A stretch of 64,000 nucleotides of DNA. Origin: Rosettibacter firmus (lineage in GTDB: Bacteria > Bacteroidota > Ignavibacteria > Ignavibacteriales > Melioribacteraceae). Below the pieces are notes generated by a model. That model was not told where the DNA came from. It ran no database searches and saw nothing but the letters and a program-made list of their open reading frames with translations. A program made the position numbers and the translations under genes. Where the stretch lies: contig NZ_JAYKGJ010000001.1 in assembly GCF_036860695.1 (NCBI RefSeq), positions 1,178,001-1,242,000 of the forward strand, in the 5' to 3' direction. Position 1 is the stretch's first letter. Every line of letters starts with the position of its first letter. Below, piece after piece: positions 51,820 to 61,712 of this stretch.

Positions 51820-52491
51820 TCAATAATTATATCTATCAAAATATAGATTAATCTTTTGAATACCTTCTATTTTTTGAAGTTCATCCATTATTAATTTACT
51901 ATCAAATCTTTTATGCACTCGTAAATAAATATTATAATCAATACTACCATCCGCATTAGATTTTATGTTTAATGTTTCATAGCTTTTACAATATTTCAAT
52001 AATATTCTCGATAAGCTTTCGGTTAAAGGTTTATCATTGAGATATGAAAAACTTAGCATATATTGATTTGTAAAGAAATATCTATAATTAAATTTAGAAA
52101 ATGCAATTAGAACAAATCCTATCAATATAGTTCCAGCAATTGCAAGTTTATGATAACCAACTCCTGCTGCCATTCCAATTGCGAGACTGAAAAATATATA
52201 AACTATATCAACCGTATCTTTAATTGCCGTTCTAAAACGAATGATTGACAATGCACCCACAAGTCCAAATGCACGGGCAAGATTATTCCCGATAACCATT
52301 ATAACAAAAGCAGTGATAATAGATAAATAAATCAGTGAATGGACAAAACTTTCCGTATAACCTGGTCCTCTATATGTAAATCGATAGATAAGAGATACAA
52401 CAAAACTACACACAAGACTTATCAATATATTTGTAATAATTTCTATTAGTGTAGGCGGAAATACACTAATAGATTGTAAATTTTCAAACAT
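51820..52491 (-). CDS. DUF4956 membrane protein
   Basis: A 223-residue protein with four membrane segments in its first 130 residues, then a cytosolic domain. The stretch GNNLARAFGLVGALSIIRFRTAIKDTVDIVYIFFSLAIGMAAGVG is a hallmark of DUF4956. This family is frequently encoded beside VTC-type polyphosphate polymerase domains, as here (the next gene upstream, 30 bases away). Function is unknown, possibly membrane delivery of the VTC product. Confidence 0.9.
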   Translation of the reverse strand: MFENLQSISVFPPTLIEIITNILISLVCSFVVSLIYRFTYRGPGYTESFVHSLIYLSIITAFVIMVIGNNLARAFGLVGALSIIRFRTAIKDTVDIVYIFFSLAIGMAAGVGYHKLAIAGTILIGFVLIAFSKFNYRYFFTNQYMLSFSYLNDKPLTESLSRILLKYCKSYETLNIKSNADGSIDYNIYLRVHKRFDSKLIMDELQKIEGIQKINLYFDRYNY

Positions 52492-52521
52492 TCCTCTCTC
52501 TCAAGAATTTTATTATTTATT

Positions 52522-53235
52522 TTATAAAACTTTATCGACGCTCAATGTATACTTTGATATTGCCTCTTTCTTTAAATTATATTTATTTATTACTACCCGA
52601 AGCCAGGAAGGTAATGCTTTATAAAGTTTAATTTCCAATATAAAGTAGTTATTAAAAATTAATTCTGTCTTCTGGTTACTAAAAAGATTTTCGATATCAT
52701 TTGTTAAGAAACATCTGAGATTCATATCAAAAGTAACTCTTAATCCTGATCCAAATTTACATTCAAACGCTTCCCTTTCATAAATAACATTGACTACTGG
52801 TTGTAAATTATTTCCTATGTAATAAAAAATAAAATTTTTTGCTGCTTTTATTCTATCTTCATATTCTATGCTATGATTAACAATTTTTGATAAGTCTTGT
52901 GAAATCAAAAATTCCTTAACATCACTGAACCGAATAGGAAAGCGATTCTTCGAAATATAATTTTCATTTTTTCTTTTTATTTCCAAGAAAACATTTACAT
53001 CTTCATTGAATTCATTATAACCACGTATACGAAACTTATTTCTTATTTTTAATCCAGATAATTTTTCATGATATGATGTTAAGTCTGGTGTGTCAAGATA
53101 AATACTTCTAACTGTATATACTTTATTTGTACTTAAAGCAGAATGTATATCATAATCAAAATAAGGAATTATATCTTCTTTTAATTTCTCTTTAAGTTCT
53201 ACTGGAACTAAATATTTTAATTCGATTCTCTGCAT
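52522..53235 (-). CDS. VTC-domain (polyphosphate polymerase-like) protein
   Basis: A 237-residue protein of the VTC/CYTH tunnel fold. The RIELKYLVP start, the YTVRSIYLDTPDL strand, RNKFRIRGYN, FLEIKRKNEN and the late ILEIKLYKALP give the ring of basic and acidic residues that binds polyphosphate and metal in yeast Vtc4. Bacterial members next to DUF4956 are common but their product is unproven. It starts 1 base from the HlyD-like stop. Confidence 0.88.
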   Translation of the reverse strand: MQRIELKYLVPVELKEKLKEDIIPYFDYDIHSALSTNKVYTVRSIYLDTPDLTSYHEKLSGLKIRNKFRIRGYNEFNEDVNVFLEIKRKNENYISKNRFPIRFSDVKEFLISQDLSKIVNHSIEYEDRIKAAKNFIFYYIGNNLQPVVNVIYEREAFECKFGSGLRVTFDMNLRCFLTNDIENLFSNQKTELIFNNYFILEIKLYKALPSWLRVVINKYNLKKEAISKYTLSVDKVL

Positions 53236-54297
53236 TTATGAGTTTAGTAATCTTTTAATTGATTCCAGAAGTGAAATTTTTCGAACATTAATTTCAGAGT
53301 TAACCAGCATTCCAGGCAAAAATATTCCTTCTTTATTATTTAATTTAATTGAAATAAAAATCACCTGTTGATTATTTAGTAACTTCACTTCATTACTTAT
53401 TGCAACTATTGTAGCAGTGTAATTCTTCTTTAAATCCGGGAAAAATATATTTACCGATTGATTGTTCTTCAATGCTTCGAGATCTGTAATTCTTATTGGA
53501 ACATGGAGAATTACTTCATTAATATTAATTAAGGTCATTAGTGTGTCGGGGGAATAAACATTTTCTTTATAACCTGAGATAGGGGATGTAATTATTAAAT
53601 TAGTTTTTCTGTTTTTCAAAATTTTTAATCTGTTTTCAAGTGCAATAATTTGTGTTTTTATTAAACTAATTTCTTGCGGCTTAACACCTGTAGATAAGTT
53701 TTCGAGTTGTGCTTTATAAATGTTTTTTTCGATTTCATATAAATCAAGCAACCATTTTTGCGTTTCAAATTCCTGCTTTGAAATTAAATCTTTCTCGTAC
53801 AACGAATTTGCTCTCTGAAAAAGTATTTTTTGCTGATTTATTTTTTCTTCAATATAATTTAATTTATTCCTTGCTTCTTTAATCAAAGATTCTTTTTGAC
53901 CTGTTGATTGAGCAACTAAATTTTCTTTTGCTATTTTAAATTCTCCTTCTAATTCAGATAATCTTTCTTCTACATTACTTGATAAAATTGTAAGTATAGT
54001 ATCTCCCTTATTAAAGTATTTTTTCTTTTTTGCATCAAAAGATAACTTTAGAGATACAAACTCACCTCTTTCAAATTGATTAAGATTATATTGAATAACA
54101 TGCCCGCTTTCATAATCAATTAATCGTGAAGTAATTTGACCATTATTACCTCTTTCAAGTATCCATTTTTCTTTTGGAAATACTTCTCCAATTGATTCAA
54201 TTGAGAAATTAAATTTCACATAAAATGAGAGGAATAATATTATAATCCCTAATGGGATCAATAAATAAAGTAGAAGTTTTTTTGACGAGTAATTCAT
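53236..54297 (-). CDS. HlyD-like membrane fusion protein
   Basis: A 353-residue protein with one membrane segment (about 8-25), a barrel-sandwich half (YFNKGDTILTI), a long coiled-coil hairpin (about 90-205) and the returning SPISGYKENVY lipoyl half with a beta-barrel. The ATG at 54297 is chosen; the frame extends three codons to a TTG. HlyD proteins connect inner-membrane transporters to the outer membrane, but no transporter gene is adjacent. The immediate neighbours are VTC-domain and DUF4956 genes, so it may serve surface-polymer handling. Confidence 0.85.
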   Translation of the reverse strand: MNYSSKKLLLYLLIPLGIIILFLSFYVKFNFSIESIGEVFPKEKWILERGNNGQITSRLIDYESGHVIQYNLNQFERGEFVSLKLSFDAKKKKYFNKGDTILTILSSNVEERLSELEGEFKIAKENLVAQSTGQKESLIKEARNKLNYIEEKINQQKILFQRANSLYEKDLISKQEFETQKWLLDLYEIEKNIYKAQLENLSTGVKPQEISLIKTQIIALENRLKILKNRKTNLIITSPISGYKENVYSPDTLMTLININEVILHVPIRITDLEALKNNQSVNIFFPDLKKNYTATIVAISNEVKLLNNQQVIFISIKLNNKEGIFLPGMLVNSEINVRKISLLESIKRLLNS

Positions 54298-54369
54298 TAT
54301 TAACAATAATTAAGAATATGTTCTTAACAAAGATATCCAATTTTTTACATTTATTATTGAAAAAACTAA

Positions 54370-54464
54370 AAGGCTGTCCTAAAAGTAATTAAATAAAAAT
54401 GACATCCTTATTTTCTATAATGCATTTAGAATAGAAAGAAAAGAATTACTTTTAAGACAACCTT
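54370..54464. repeat. 95-bp element with 21-bp imperfect inverted repeats
   Basis: The left arm at 54370-54390 (starting AAGGCTGTCCTAAAAG) and right arm at 54444-54464 match as inverted repeats at 19 of 21 positions. A smaller inner stem (54411-54418 with 54431-54438) is also present. The arms resemble transposon termini, so it may be a MITE-like remnant. Because it begins 3 bases after the glycosidase stop, it may equally serve as a terminator. No target-site duplication is evident. Confidence 0.65.
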
Positions 54465-54467
54465 AAT

Positions 54468-56390
54468 TCATTCAATAAGCAACATTTTTTTTGTATCAGA
54501 AAAATTTCCGGCTTGGATTCTATAATAATAAACTCCTGCGGATAATTTAGAACCATCAAATATTACATCATACTTACCGGGATGTTTCACACCGTTAACT
54601 AATGTTTTTATTTCTCTACCAAGTATATCATAAACTTTTATTGTAACATAATTAATTGTAGACAATCGATAACTTATTATTGTTTGAGGATTAAAAGGAT
54701 TGGGATAATTTTGAAAAAGTTGAGTTTCTCTATTCAATAAATTTTTTTCTGTCTCTTTAATTGAAACATTAATACCTGGCTCAATCAAAATAAATTGAAC
54801 TGAACGGGCAGGAGAATTAAATTTGATTCCACCATTTGAATTATAAGCAAAAGCAGGAATGGTTTCTAAATTCTCAAGGGGTCCCCATGCTTTGCCAGTA
54901 GGTTCAAACTGATTTATAAAAACATATTGAGAAAAATCGGGATTGTCTGTACCACCAGTTAGAGAATAAATGTAATAATCTCCAAAACCAAAATTTAATG
55001 GTTTAATTTCTGCTAACAAATCACTTTTCGATTTATTAATAACAGTTAAACCAAGATGTCCTGAACTAAAAATTGTTGCATAAGCAAGTAAATCACTATT
55101 TCCGGTTACCGAAGCATTAACAGAATGGTCGCCAGTAAATTTTTGTAAATAATAAATGTAATAGAAATCAGGTCTCGGATTCCATTTGGGGATTGATGTA
55201 TTATTTCCCCTGTAAAACATACCATCACTTTCCCAATTTGCAAGTAACCATCGACAACTCATTGAATAATTTAATTTAATAAACTCATTAAATAGAATTA
55301 CAGCTTGCATACCATTGATAATAGAAGTTTTTCCTAAATCACTTCCTGATTGATCCATATTCCATTCAGTTATTGCAACTGGTTTTAAATATGCATTTTT
55401 CTTAGTGATATCAAGTTTAATAAAATCCATCATCTGTTTAGGAACTTGAGAAGCAATATCGAGGAGCGACTTAGCATTTGAGTTTTTACCAAAGTAATTA
55501 TGAATTACATAAAAATCTGCAGCATCACCAATTTCTTTAAATACACCTTCGTTCCATTTTCTATCTGCAACATTCCAGCTATTTGTTCCATCGAAATGAA
55601 GAATTTGTGCTCCTATATAAATTTTGTTATCTCTTTCTGCAGCAGCTTTTCGCATCGAATCAGCAAATACTTTAAAATGTTTCCCGTATAATTCACCTGT
55701 TATAATTTCTGGTTGACCATCCTTATTAAGCGATGTATCTATTCTCCACCCAGCTTCCCATGGGCCACCATTTTCATTCCCAATTTCCCAGAATTTAGTT
55801 CGTCCATCATCATATCTAACCCATTGAGCTGCATAGTGAGCTGCCTGAGCTACGGGATCTTCACCAGTTCCATAACGAGCATAGCTATAATTGATAGTAA
55901 TCAATCCATCGGTTGCAACTTCATCTAAAATTCTATAATAATTATCTACAGTAGTAGGCCAGCTATTTTTTCCAAATTGTGGTGTAAAATTAATCCATTT
56001 ATTTTGATTACCATCCCAAACAGTAGGAGGTATATTTTCAGCTTTTCCATCCCAGAAAAAAATATCTGACCAGCTTCCACCTGGATAACGAATGAGTGTT
56101 GGCGAAAGCATTTGAACCTGTCTTACGAATACAGGATCGTTTATAGGATCGTTTCCTATCCATGCTGCAAGTGCATTACCGAATATATATTTTGATATTC
56201 TCCCGAGTGTATCTGCAACATTTACTGTTATTGTAACAGAGGGATTTCCTTCTGGTTTTTCTTTTGATATAAAAGGAGGAATTTCTGCATATTTTAATTC
56301 AGAATTTTCGAGAAAGCAATTTGATATTTGCTGAGCAGTTGTATTCAGTAATAAACCAAAGAAGAAAATGATTGATAATTTTTTAATCAT
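54468..56390 (-). CDS. Secreted clan GH-A glycoside hydrolase with type IX sorting domain
   Basis: A 640-residue exported enzyme. The ATG at 56390 gives a clean signal peptide with GGAGAAA upstream; a frame open to 56435 would put 15 basic residues ahead of it. The TIM-barrel region contains LIRYPGGSWSD, acid/base candidate Glu206 in WEIGNEN and nucleophile candidate Glu342 in AITEWNMD, as in GH51/GH30/GH39-like enzymes; the exact family is not resolved. The last 80 residues (NYPNPFNP, YDILGREIKTL, SAGVYYYRI) are a type A type-IX secretion sorting domain. The enzyme is therefore exported across the outer membrane, probably attacking arabinose- or glucan-containing polysaccharide. Confidence 0.87.
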   Translation of the reverse strand: MIKKLSIIFFFGLLLNTTAQQISNCFLENSELKYAEIPPFISKEKPEGNPSVTITVNVADTLGRISKYIFGNALAAWIGNDPINDPVFVRQVQMLSPTLIRYPGGSWSDIFFWDGKAENIPPTVWDGNQNKWINFTPQFGKNSWPTTVDNYYRILDEVATDGLITINYSYARYGTGEDPVAQAAHYAAQWVRYDDGRTKFWEIGNENGGPWEAGWRIDTSLNKDGQPEIITGELYGKHFKVFADSMRKAAAERDNKIYIGAQILHFDGTNSWNVADRKWNEGVFKEIGDAADFYVIHNYFGKNSNAKSLLDIASQVPKQMMDFIKLDITKKNAYLKPVAITEWNMDQSGSDLGKTSIINGMQAVILFNEFIKLNYSMSCRWLLANWESDGMFYRGNNTSIPKWNPRPDFYYIYYLQKFTGDHSVNASVTGNSDLLAYATIFSSGHLGLTVINKSKSDLLAEIKPLNFGFGDYYIYSLTGGTDNPDFSQYVFINQFEPTGKAWGPLENLETIPAFAYNSNGGIKFNSPARSVQFILIEPGINVSIKETEKNLLNRETQLFQNYPNPFNPQTIISYRLSTINYVTIKVYDILGREIKTLVNGVKHPGKYDVIFDGSKLSAGVYYYRIQAGNFSDTKKMLLIE

Positions 56391-56415
56391 TCTTAATTTT
56401 CTCCAGAATTTGAAT

Positions 56416-58830
56416 CTACCTGGTTTCCAGTTCAATTGTTGAAGGTAATAAATTTTCTGATTTTGCTGTTAACTTAATTTTACCTGGTTTCTCATTTGAT
56501 TGAATAACAACCAAACACAATCCATTAAAAGCTCTTCTGTAATTTGCTTTAAATGGTTCGTGACTTGTCTGGCTTCCGTTATCCACACCAATAATTTTTC
56601 CTTCACCTTCAATTTCAAAATTCACAAGGTTATCTGCATATGGAACAAGTGTATTATTTTCGTCAAGTATTTTTACTGTTACAAAAGATAAATCTTTTCC
56701 ATCGGCTTTAATAATTTTACGATCGGCTTCAAGTGCAATTTTATAAGGTTCTTTTGCTGTTTTAATTTCTCTTACAAGAATCTCTTTCCCATTTTTTCTT
56801 CCGATTGCTTTAAGCACACCTGGACTAAATTTAATTCGCCACATTAAATGTAAGTCATCTCCCGTTTTTCTTTTAGTACCAAGTGAATTTCCATTAAGAA
56901 ATAATTCAACTTCATCACAATTTGTATAAGCCCATACATCAATAATTTGACCTTCTTTCCAGTTCCAGTGAGGGAAAACATGAAGGACAGGTTTATCTGT
57001 CCATTCACTCTGGTACATGTAATAAACATCTTTTGGAAAACCAGCTAAATCAACAATTCCAAAATAAGAACTTCTTGATGGCCATGAATATGGTGTTGGT
57101 TCGCCGAGATAATCAAAGCCAGTCCATATAAACATTCCAGAAAGAAAATCATGTTTCTTAATTATTTTCCAGGTTTCTTCGTGAGTTGAACCCCAGGGGG
57201 CACTACAATTATCATATGCAGAACAAGTATTATCTGGATTTCCATCTTCGAGTGGTAAATCCCATCTCTTTGGCCAGCGTCTTATACTATCTGATGGCAT
57301 ATCATAATGTCCACGAGTAGCAAGTGCAGATGTAGTTTCTGTTGCAATAAATTTTTTACCTGGATAAGTTTTGGGAAATTCTTCAAATAAATGATGATGA
57401 TAATTAAAACCAATTAAGTCAAGCACATCAGCTTTTATTAATGGATTTTCTGGTTCAGGTCCATTACATGCTGCTGTAACTGGACGAGTAGGATCAAGAT
57501 TTTTTACAATTTTTGTTAATTCTTTTGTTAGAACTATACCAATGCTATCATCTCTAATCCATTGTTCCATAACTTCGTTACCAATACTCCATATAAAAAT
57601 CGAAGGATGATTTCTATCACGCAATATCATATCTTCCAGATCTCGCTTATACCATTTATCCCAATCCATTGCATAGTCGTATTCTGTTTTTTTAGTTTTC
57701 CACATATCAAAAGCTTCGTCCATTACAATAAAACCCATTTTATCACAAAGATTTAAGAGTTCTGGTGCAGGAGGATTATGTGATGTTCTTATTGCATTTA
57801 CTCCCATCGCCTTCATTATTTCTAATTGTCTTTCAATTGCTCTTTCGTTAATTGCAGCACCAAGACAACCTAAATCATGATGATTGCACACTCCTTTTAT
57901 CTTAACATGTTTTCCATTTAAGAAAAATCCTTTTTGAGGATGAAATTCAAAAGTTCTGATACCAAAAGTTGTTTCATAATCATCAAATATTTTTCCTTCT
58001 ACTTCGATGATAGTTAGAGCTTTATAAAGTTCTGGATTTTCGATTGACCATAATTCTGGATTTGCAATTTCTATTTCTTGATTTATCACTGCTACAGAAT
58101 CTGATTTGATTTCTTTAAGAGTTTCTGATTCTGCTACAATTTTATCTTTGCTATTAATTATTCTTGTCTTAACACCAACAGGAATAATTTTATCATAACG
58201 ATTTCTCACTTTAATTTGAATTGATACTTTTGCATAATTTTTATTAACAACAGGTGTTGTAATATATGTGCCCCAGTGATCAACAAAGACTTTATTTGTT
58301 TTTACAAGCCAAACATTTCTATATATACCTGAGCCAGAATACCATCGTGAATTTGGTTGAAGTGAATTATCTACTTTTACAGCAATAATATTTTTCTCAC
58401 CAAATTTTAGATATGGTGTAAGTTCATATCTGAAAGAGCTATAACCATAGGGACGTTTACCAAGATAATTTCCATTAATCCAGACTTCGCTATTACGATA
58501 GACACCATCAAAATCAATAAAAAATAATTTTTCTTTATCGTCGCTGGATACAAAAAAAGATTTTCTATACCAGCCAATTCCACCAGGAAGAGCTCCACCA
58601 CCAGGAGTTGCAGGATGATCTTTACTAAATTCTCCTTCAATGCTCCAATCATGAGGTAAGTTTAGCAATCGCCAATTATTATCATTTAGGGAAGGATCGT
58701 TACCATTTGCAATATCACCAAGATGAAATTTCCAGTCTTTACAGAAATTTTCGACTATTCTAATTTTAGTTTGTGCATTGATTGTAAATACAAATAGTAA
58801 TAAAAAAATTACAATAAAAAATTTTTTCAT
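56416..58830 (-). CDS. Glycoside hydrolase family 2, probable beta-galactosidase
   Basis: An 804-residue enzyme with a signal peptide (about 1-20). Domains in order are the GH2 sugar-binding domain (RKSFFV, VWINGNYLGKRPYGY), the immunoglobulin-like domain (about 185-290), the TIM barrel (IKGVCNHHD, RTSHNPP) with acid/base Glu419 in WSIGNEV and nucleophile Glu498 in ATETTS, and C-terminal DUF4982/Ig-like domains. It lies between the GH31 and clan-A enzyme genes, an arrangement like xyloglucan loci. Beta-galactosidase is the likeliest activity; beta-mannosidase or glucuronidase activity cannot be excluded without alignment. Confidence 0.9.
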   Translation of the reverse strand: MKKFFIVIFLLLFVFTINAQTKIRIVENFCKDWKFHLGDIANGNDPSLNDNNWRLLNLPHDWSIEGEFSKDHPATPGGGALPGGIGWYRKSFFVSSDDKEKLFFIDFDGVYRNSEVWINGNYLGKRPYGYSSFRYELTPYLKFGEKNIIAVKVDNSLQPNSRWYSGSGIYRNVWLVKTNKVFVDHWGTYITTPVVNKNYAKVSIQIKVRNRYDKIIPVGVKTRIINSKDKIVAESETLKEIKSDSVAVINQEIEIANPELWSIENPELYKALTIIEVEGKIFDDYETTFGIRTFEFHPQKGFFLNGKHVKIKGVCNHHDLGCLGAAINERAIERQLEIMKAMGVNAIRTSHNPPAPELLNLCDKMGFIVMDEAFDMWKTKKTEYDYAMDWDKWYKRDLEDMILRDRNHPSIFIWSIGNEVMEQWIRDDSIGIVLTKELTKIVKNLDPTRPVTAACNGPEPENPLIKADVLDLIGFNYHHHLFEEFPKTYPGKKFIATETTSALATRGHYDMPSDSIRRWPKRWDLPLEDGNPDNTCSAYDNCSAPWGSTHEETWKIIKKHDFLSGMFIWTGFDYLGEPTPYSWPSRSSYFGIVDLAGFPKDVYYMYQSEWTDKPVLHVFPHWNWKEGQIIDVWAYTNCDEVELFLNGNSLGTKRKTGDDLHLMWRIKFSPGVLKAIGRKNGKEILVREIKTAKEPYKIALEADRKIIKADGKDLSFVTVKILDENNTLVPYADNLVNFEIEGEGKIIGVDNGSQTSHEPFKANYRRAFNGLCLVVIQSNEKPGKIKLTAKSENLLPSTIELETR

Positions 58831-58839
58831 AGTGCCTTC

Positions 58840-61674
58840 TTAATTATTGTTTAATTTGATGATAACTTTTTTTCCATTGTAATTAACTTTGAAATCCGGA
58901 TCTTTTTGAAAATCGATAATCTCTGGTTTTTCTTTGCTAACATACACGATTTCAAATATTCTATTCTTCAACATGCCGGGGAAACTGCCACTTCTTTTTT
59001 CTATAGTTAATGTTTTATCACTTTCTTTATAAATAAATTCAATTGTTGAGTATAGACCTTTTTCATAATTGTAGTTTATATTTTCATCTTCATAAAGAGT
59101 AAAAGAAGCATCTTTTCCTGTGTAAATATAAAGTCTGATTGGATTTGCTGGTTTTTCATCTGAGTATTGAATTTCGGGACCAAATGGAATTATAGAGCCT
59201 TCTTTAACAAAGATTGGCAAATCTTCATAAGGTGCATTTGCAATAATAGTTTGTCCACCATCAAAAAATTTTCCTGTGTGAAAATCATACCAGCCATATC
59301 CAGCAGGAAGATAAACTTTTCTTTGACGAGCTTTATATTCTGTAACAGGATTAATTAAAAGCGATGGACCAAACATAAATTGGTCAGAAATATTTAGAAC
59401 ATTTTTATCGTAACCAAAATCCATAATCAATGCACGCATTATTGTATAGTCTTTATGTGTAACCATTCCTGTAAGAGAATAGATGTATGGCATTAATCTA
59501 TAACGAAGTTTATCGTACTTAAGCATGGATTGATAAGCTGGATGATTTTCTGGAGCTATATTAAACATTTCACGATAAGGATATTGACCATGAACTCTGA
59601 ACAATGGACAAAAAGCACCAAACTGAAACCATCTTGTATTTAATTCACGCCATTCATCGAGATCTTTTTCGGTTGGATTTTCAAATCTTGGTTCAACTGC
59701 AAAGCCGCCAATATCTGTAGTCCAGTAAGGAATTCCCGAAAGAGAAAAATTTAGTCCAGCAGGAATTTGATTTTTAAGGTCAAACCAACGTGCAGCAACA
59801 TCACCACTCCATGTTGCAGCAGAATATTTTTGTTGTCCAGCAAATGCTGATCGTGTTAAAATAAATACACGTTGATTTGGTTTTGTTTTTCTTTGACCTT
59901 CATATACTGCTTTTGAATTCATTAAAGAATATGTATTTAAGTATCTTGCAGAAGTCCCGAGAGCAGTTGGTCCTATTCTTAGTAACCATTCATTAAAAGA
60001 AAGATTCGATTGAAGATCTGGTTCTGTAGAATCGAGCCACCATGCATCGAATCCAAGAGAGAAAAGTTTTTTGTTAATTTGATTCCAGTAAAGTTTACGA
60101 GCTCCTTCACTATAGGGATCATAAAAAGTAGAAACATATCCTGGTCCAACCCAATCTTTTTGTCCAACTTCAACATTACGCATATAAAGCCATCCATTCT
60201 TTTTAAATTCATCAAAATGCTTTGTACCAACATAAAACTTAGGCCATACAGAAATCATTATTCTTGTATGATATTTCTCATGAAGTTCTTTAACCATTCT
60301 TTCTGGATCTGGATAACGATCTTTATCAAATTCGTGGCTACCCCATTGATCTTCTTTCCAGTAAAACCAATCCTGAACAATATTATCTAAAGGAATCTTT
60401 CTTTTACGAAATTCTTTTACAATAGATATTAATTCATCTTGAGTTTTATATCTTTCACGGCACTGCCATAGACCCATTGCCCACTTAGGCATCATGGGCA
60501 CTTTACCTGTTAATTTTCTATAACCACTTATAACTTCATCTAAGTTTTGACCATAAATAAAATAATAATCAATTTGCTCGCCTACATCTGAGTATAACGA
60601 CAATAATTTTTTATAATCAAGTTCTGATGGACTTAATGCTCTTAAACCAATGTAACCACCTGAATGAATCCACTCAATTTTAATTTTGTGTCTTTGACCT
60701 GGTTTTGTTTCAATATTATAAAAATGTGTCCACGGTAACCAGTTTTGACGCCATGAATCTACAATTAATGAATCATCAATCCACATTTTTGTATAACCAG
60801 AACAATATAATCTGAGTTTGTACACTCCTGAATCATTTGTTTCTAATTCACCACTCCATCTCACAGCTTTTACATTTTCATTGAAGCCTGTAGGGTAAGG
60901 ATCGTTCACATCAATATGTTCATGTTCTATTTTTGATTCTATCTGAGTTGTATATAGATTTTTAAAATTCTCATCGGTGAAATATTCTGCTTTTAAGCCA
61001 CCCGGATTACCAGCATCATAAAGTGTAAAGACTTTATTAATTGATTGATAATCTCTTATATCACCAAATTTTGTTCTTGAATAGTTATCCCAGAGAATTC
61101 CATAGTTTTTACTTGATACAAGAAAAGGAATAACATCAACAATGTTATATTGCCATAAATCAACATCATGACCTTTATAATTCATTACTCCATTTTGATG
61201 AGCTCCCAGACCATAAAATGCTTCATCTTCTGGTGAATCAAAAATTTGTTGAATATGAAATGTTTTTTCTCCCATTACTTCGGCGGGAGTAAATATTTTG
61301 CTAACGTTTGCATGCTCATTTAAAAGTAAATTTCCAGTTTTATCAAAAAACGAAACCTTTCCATTTTCTTTATTAATTTTTATAGTAAGCTTCGATGTAA
61401 GTATTTCAACAAAATTATCATTCTCTTTTTCTTCCCATTTAGAAAAATTCCAATCACTCTTTTCAATTATTAAACTCTTCTGATTCGAAAAAGAATTTAA
61501 TGGAGTAGAAACAATTCTAACTATATTATCAGCTATCAATTGAACCTTTAGCAGGTGTAGATCAGTTTCATTTGTTTTTTTGAATTGAAATATTAATCCA
61601 TCTTTTTGTTTTTCATAAGGGAAGATGGATTGAATTAACAAAAAGGTAAAAAACAGGCAGATAATTTTATTCAC
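58840..61674 (-). CDS. Glycoside hydrolase family 31 with inserted PA14 domain, probable alpha-xylosidase
   Basis: A 944-residue exported enzyme with a signal peptide and a GTG start preceded by AGGTGA. After the N-terminal beta domain a PA14 module is inserted (about 225-350, GGLKAEYFTDENF to YIGLRAL), then the barrel. Catalytic residues are the nucleophile Asp548 in WWLDSTEPD and acid/base Asp625 in WSGDVAARW. The spacing and the PA14 insert match the alpha-xylosidase of Bacteroides xyloglucan loci (BoGH31A). It would remove xylose from xyloglucan oligosaccharides. The family is certain, the activity inferred. Confidence 0.92.
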   Translation of the reverse strand: MNKIICLFFTFLLIQSIFPYEKQKDGLIFQFKKTNETDLHLLKVQLIADNIVRIVSTPLNSFSNQKSLIIEKSDWNFSKWEEKENDNFVEILTSKLTIKINKENGKVSFFDKTGNLLLNEHANVSKIFTPAEVMGEKTFHIQQIFDSPEDEAFYGLGAHQNGVMNYKGHDVDLWQYNIVDVIPFLVSSKNYGILWDNYSRTKFGDIRDYQSINKVFTLYDAGNPGGLKAEYFTDENFKNLYTTQIESKIEHEHIDVNDPYPTGFNENVKAVRWSGELETNDSGVYKLRLYCSGYTKMWIDDSLIVDSWRQNWLPWTHFYNIETKPGQRHKIKIEWIHSGGYIGLRALSPSELDYKKLLSLYSDVGEQIDYYFIYGQNLDEVISGYRKLTGKVPMMPKWAMGLWQCRERYKTQDELISIVKEFRKRKIPLDNIVQDWFYWKEDQWGSHEFDKDRYPDPERMVKELHEKYHTRIMISVWPKFYVGTKHFDEFKKNGWLYMRNVEVGQKDWVGPGYVSTFYDPYSEGARKLYWNQINKKLFSLGFDAWWLDSTEPDLQSNLSFNEWLLRIGPTALGTSARYLNTYSLMNSKAVYEGQRKTKPNQRVFILTRSAFAGQQKYSAATWSGDVAARWFDLKNQIPAGLNFSLSGIPYWTTDIGGFAVEPRFENPTEKDLDEWRELNTRWFQFGAFCPLFRVHGQYPYREMFNIAPENHPAYQSMLKYDKLRYRLMPYIYSLTGMVTHKDYTIMRALIMDFGYDKNVLNISDQFMFGPSLLINPVTEYKARQRKVYLPAGYGWYDFHTGKFFDGGQTIIANAPYEDLPIFVKEGSIIPFGPEIQYSDEKPANPIRLYIYTGKDASFTLYEDENINYNYEKGLYSTIEFIYKESDKTLTIEKRSGSFPGMLKNRIFEIVYVSKEKPEIIDFQKDPDFKVNYNGKKVIIKLNNN

Positions 61675-61712
61675 TTTATTTCACCTAAATTTATTTTTCA
61701 ATATAATAAATC

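Noticed and set aside
60010-60390. Open frame of 126 codons on the plus strand inside the GH31 gene
   Set aside because: Antisense to the catalytic barrel; no family resemblance.
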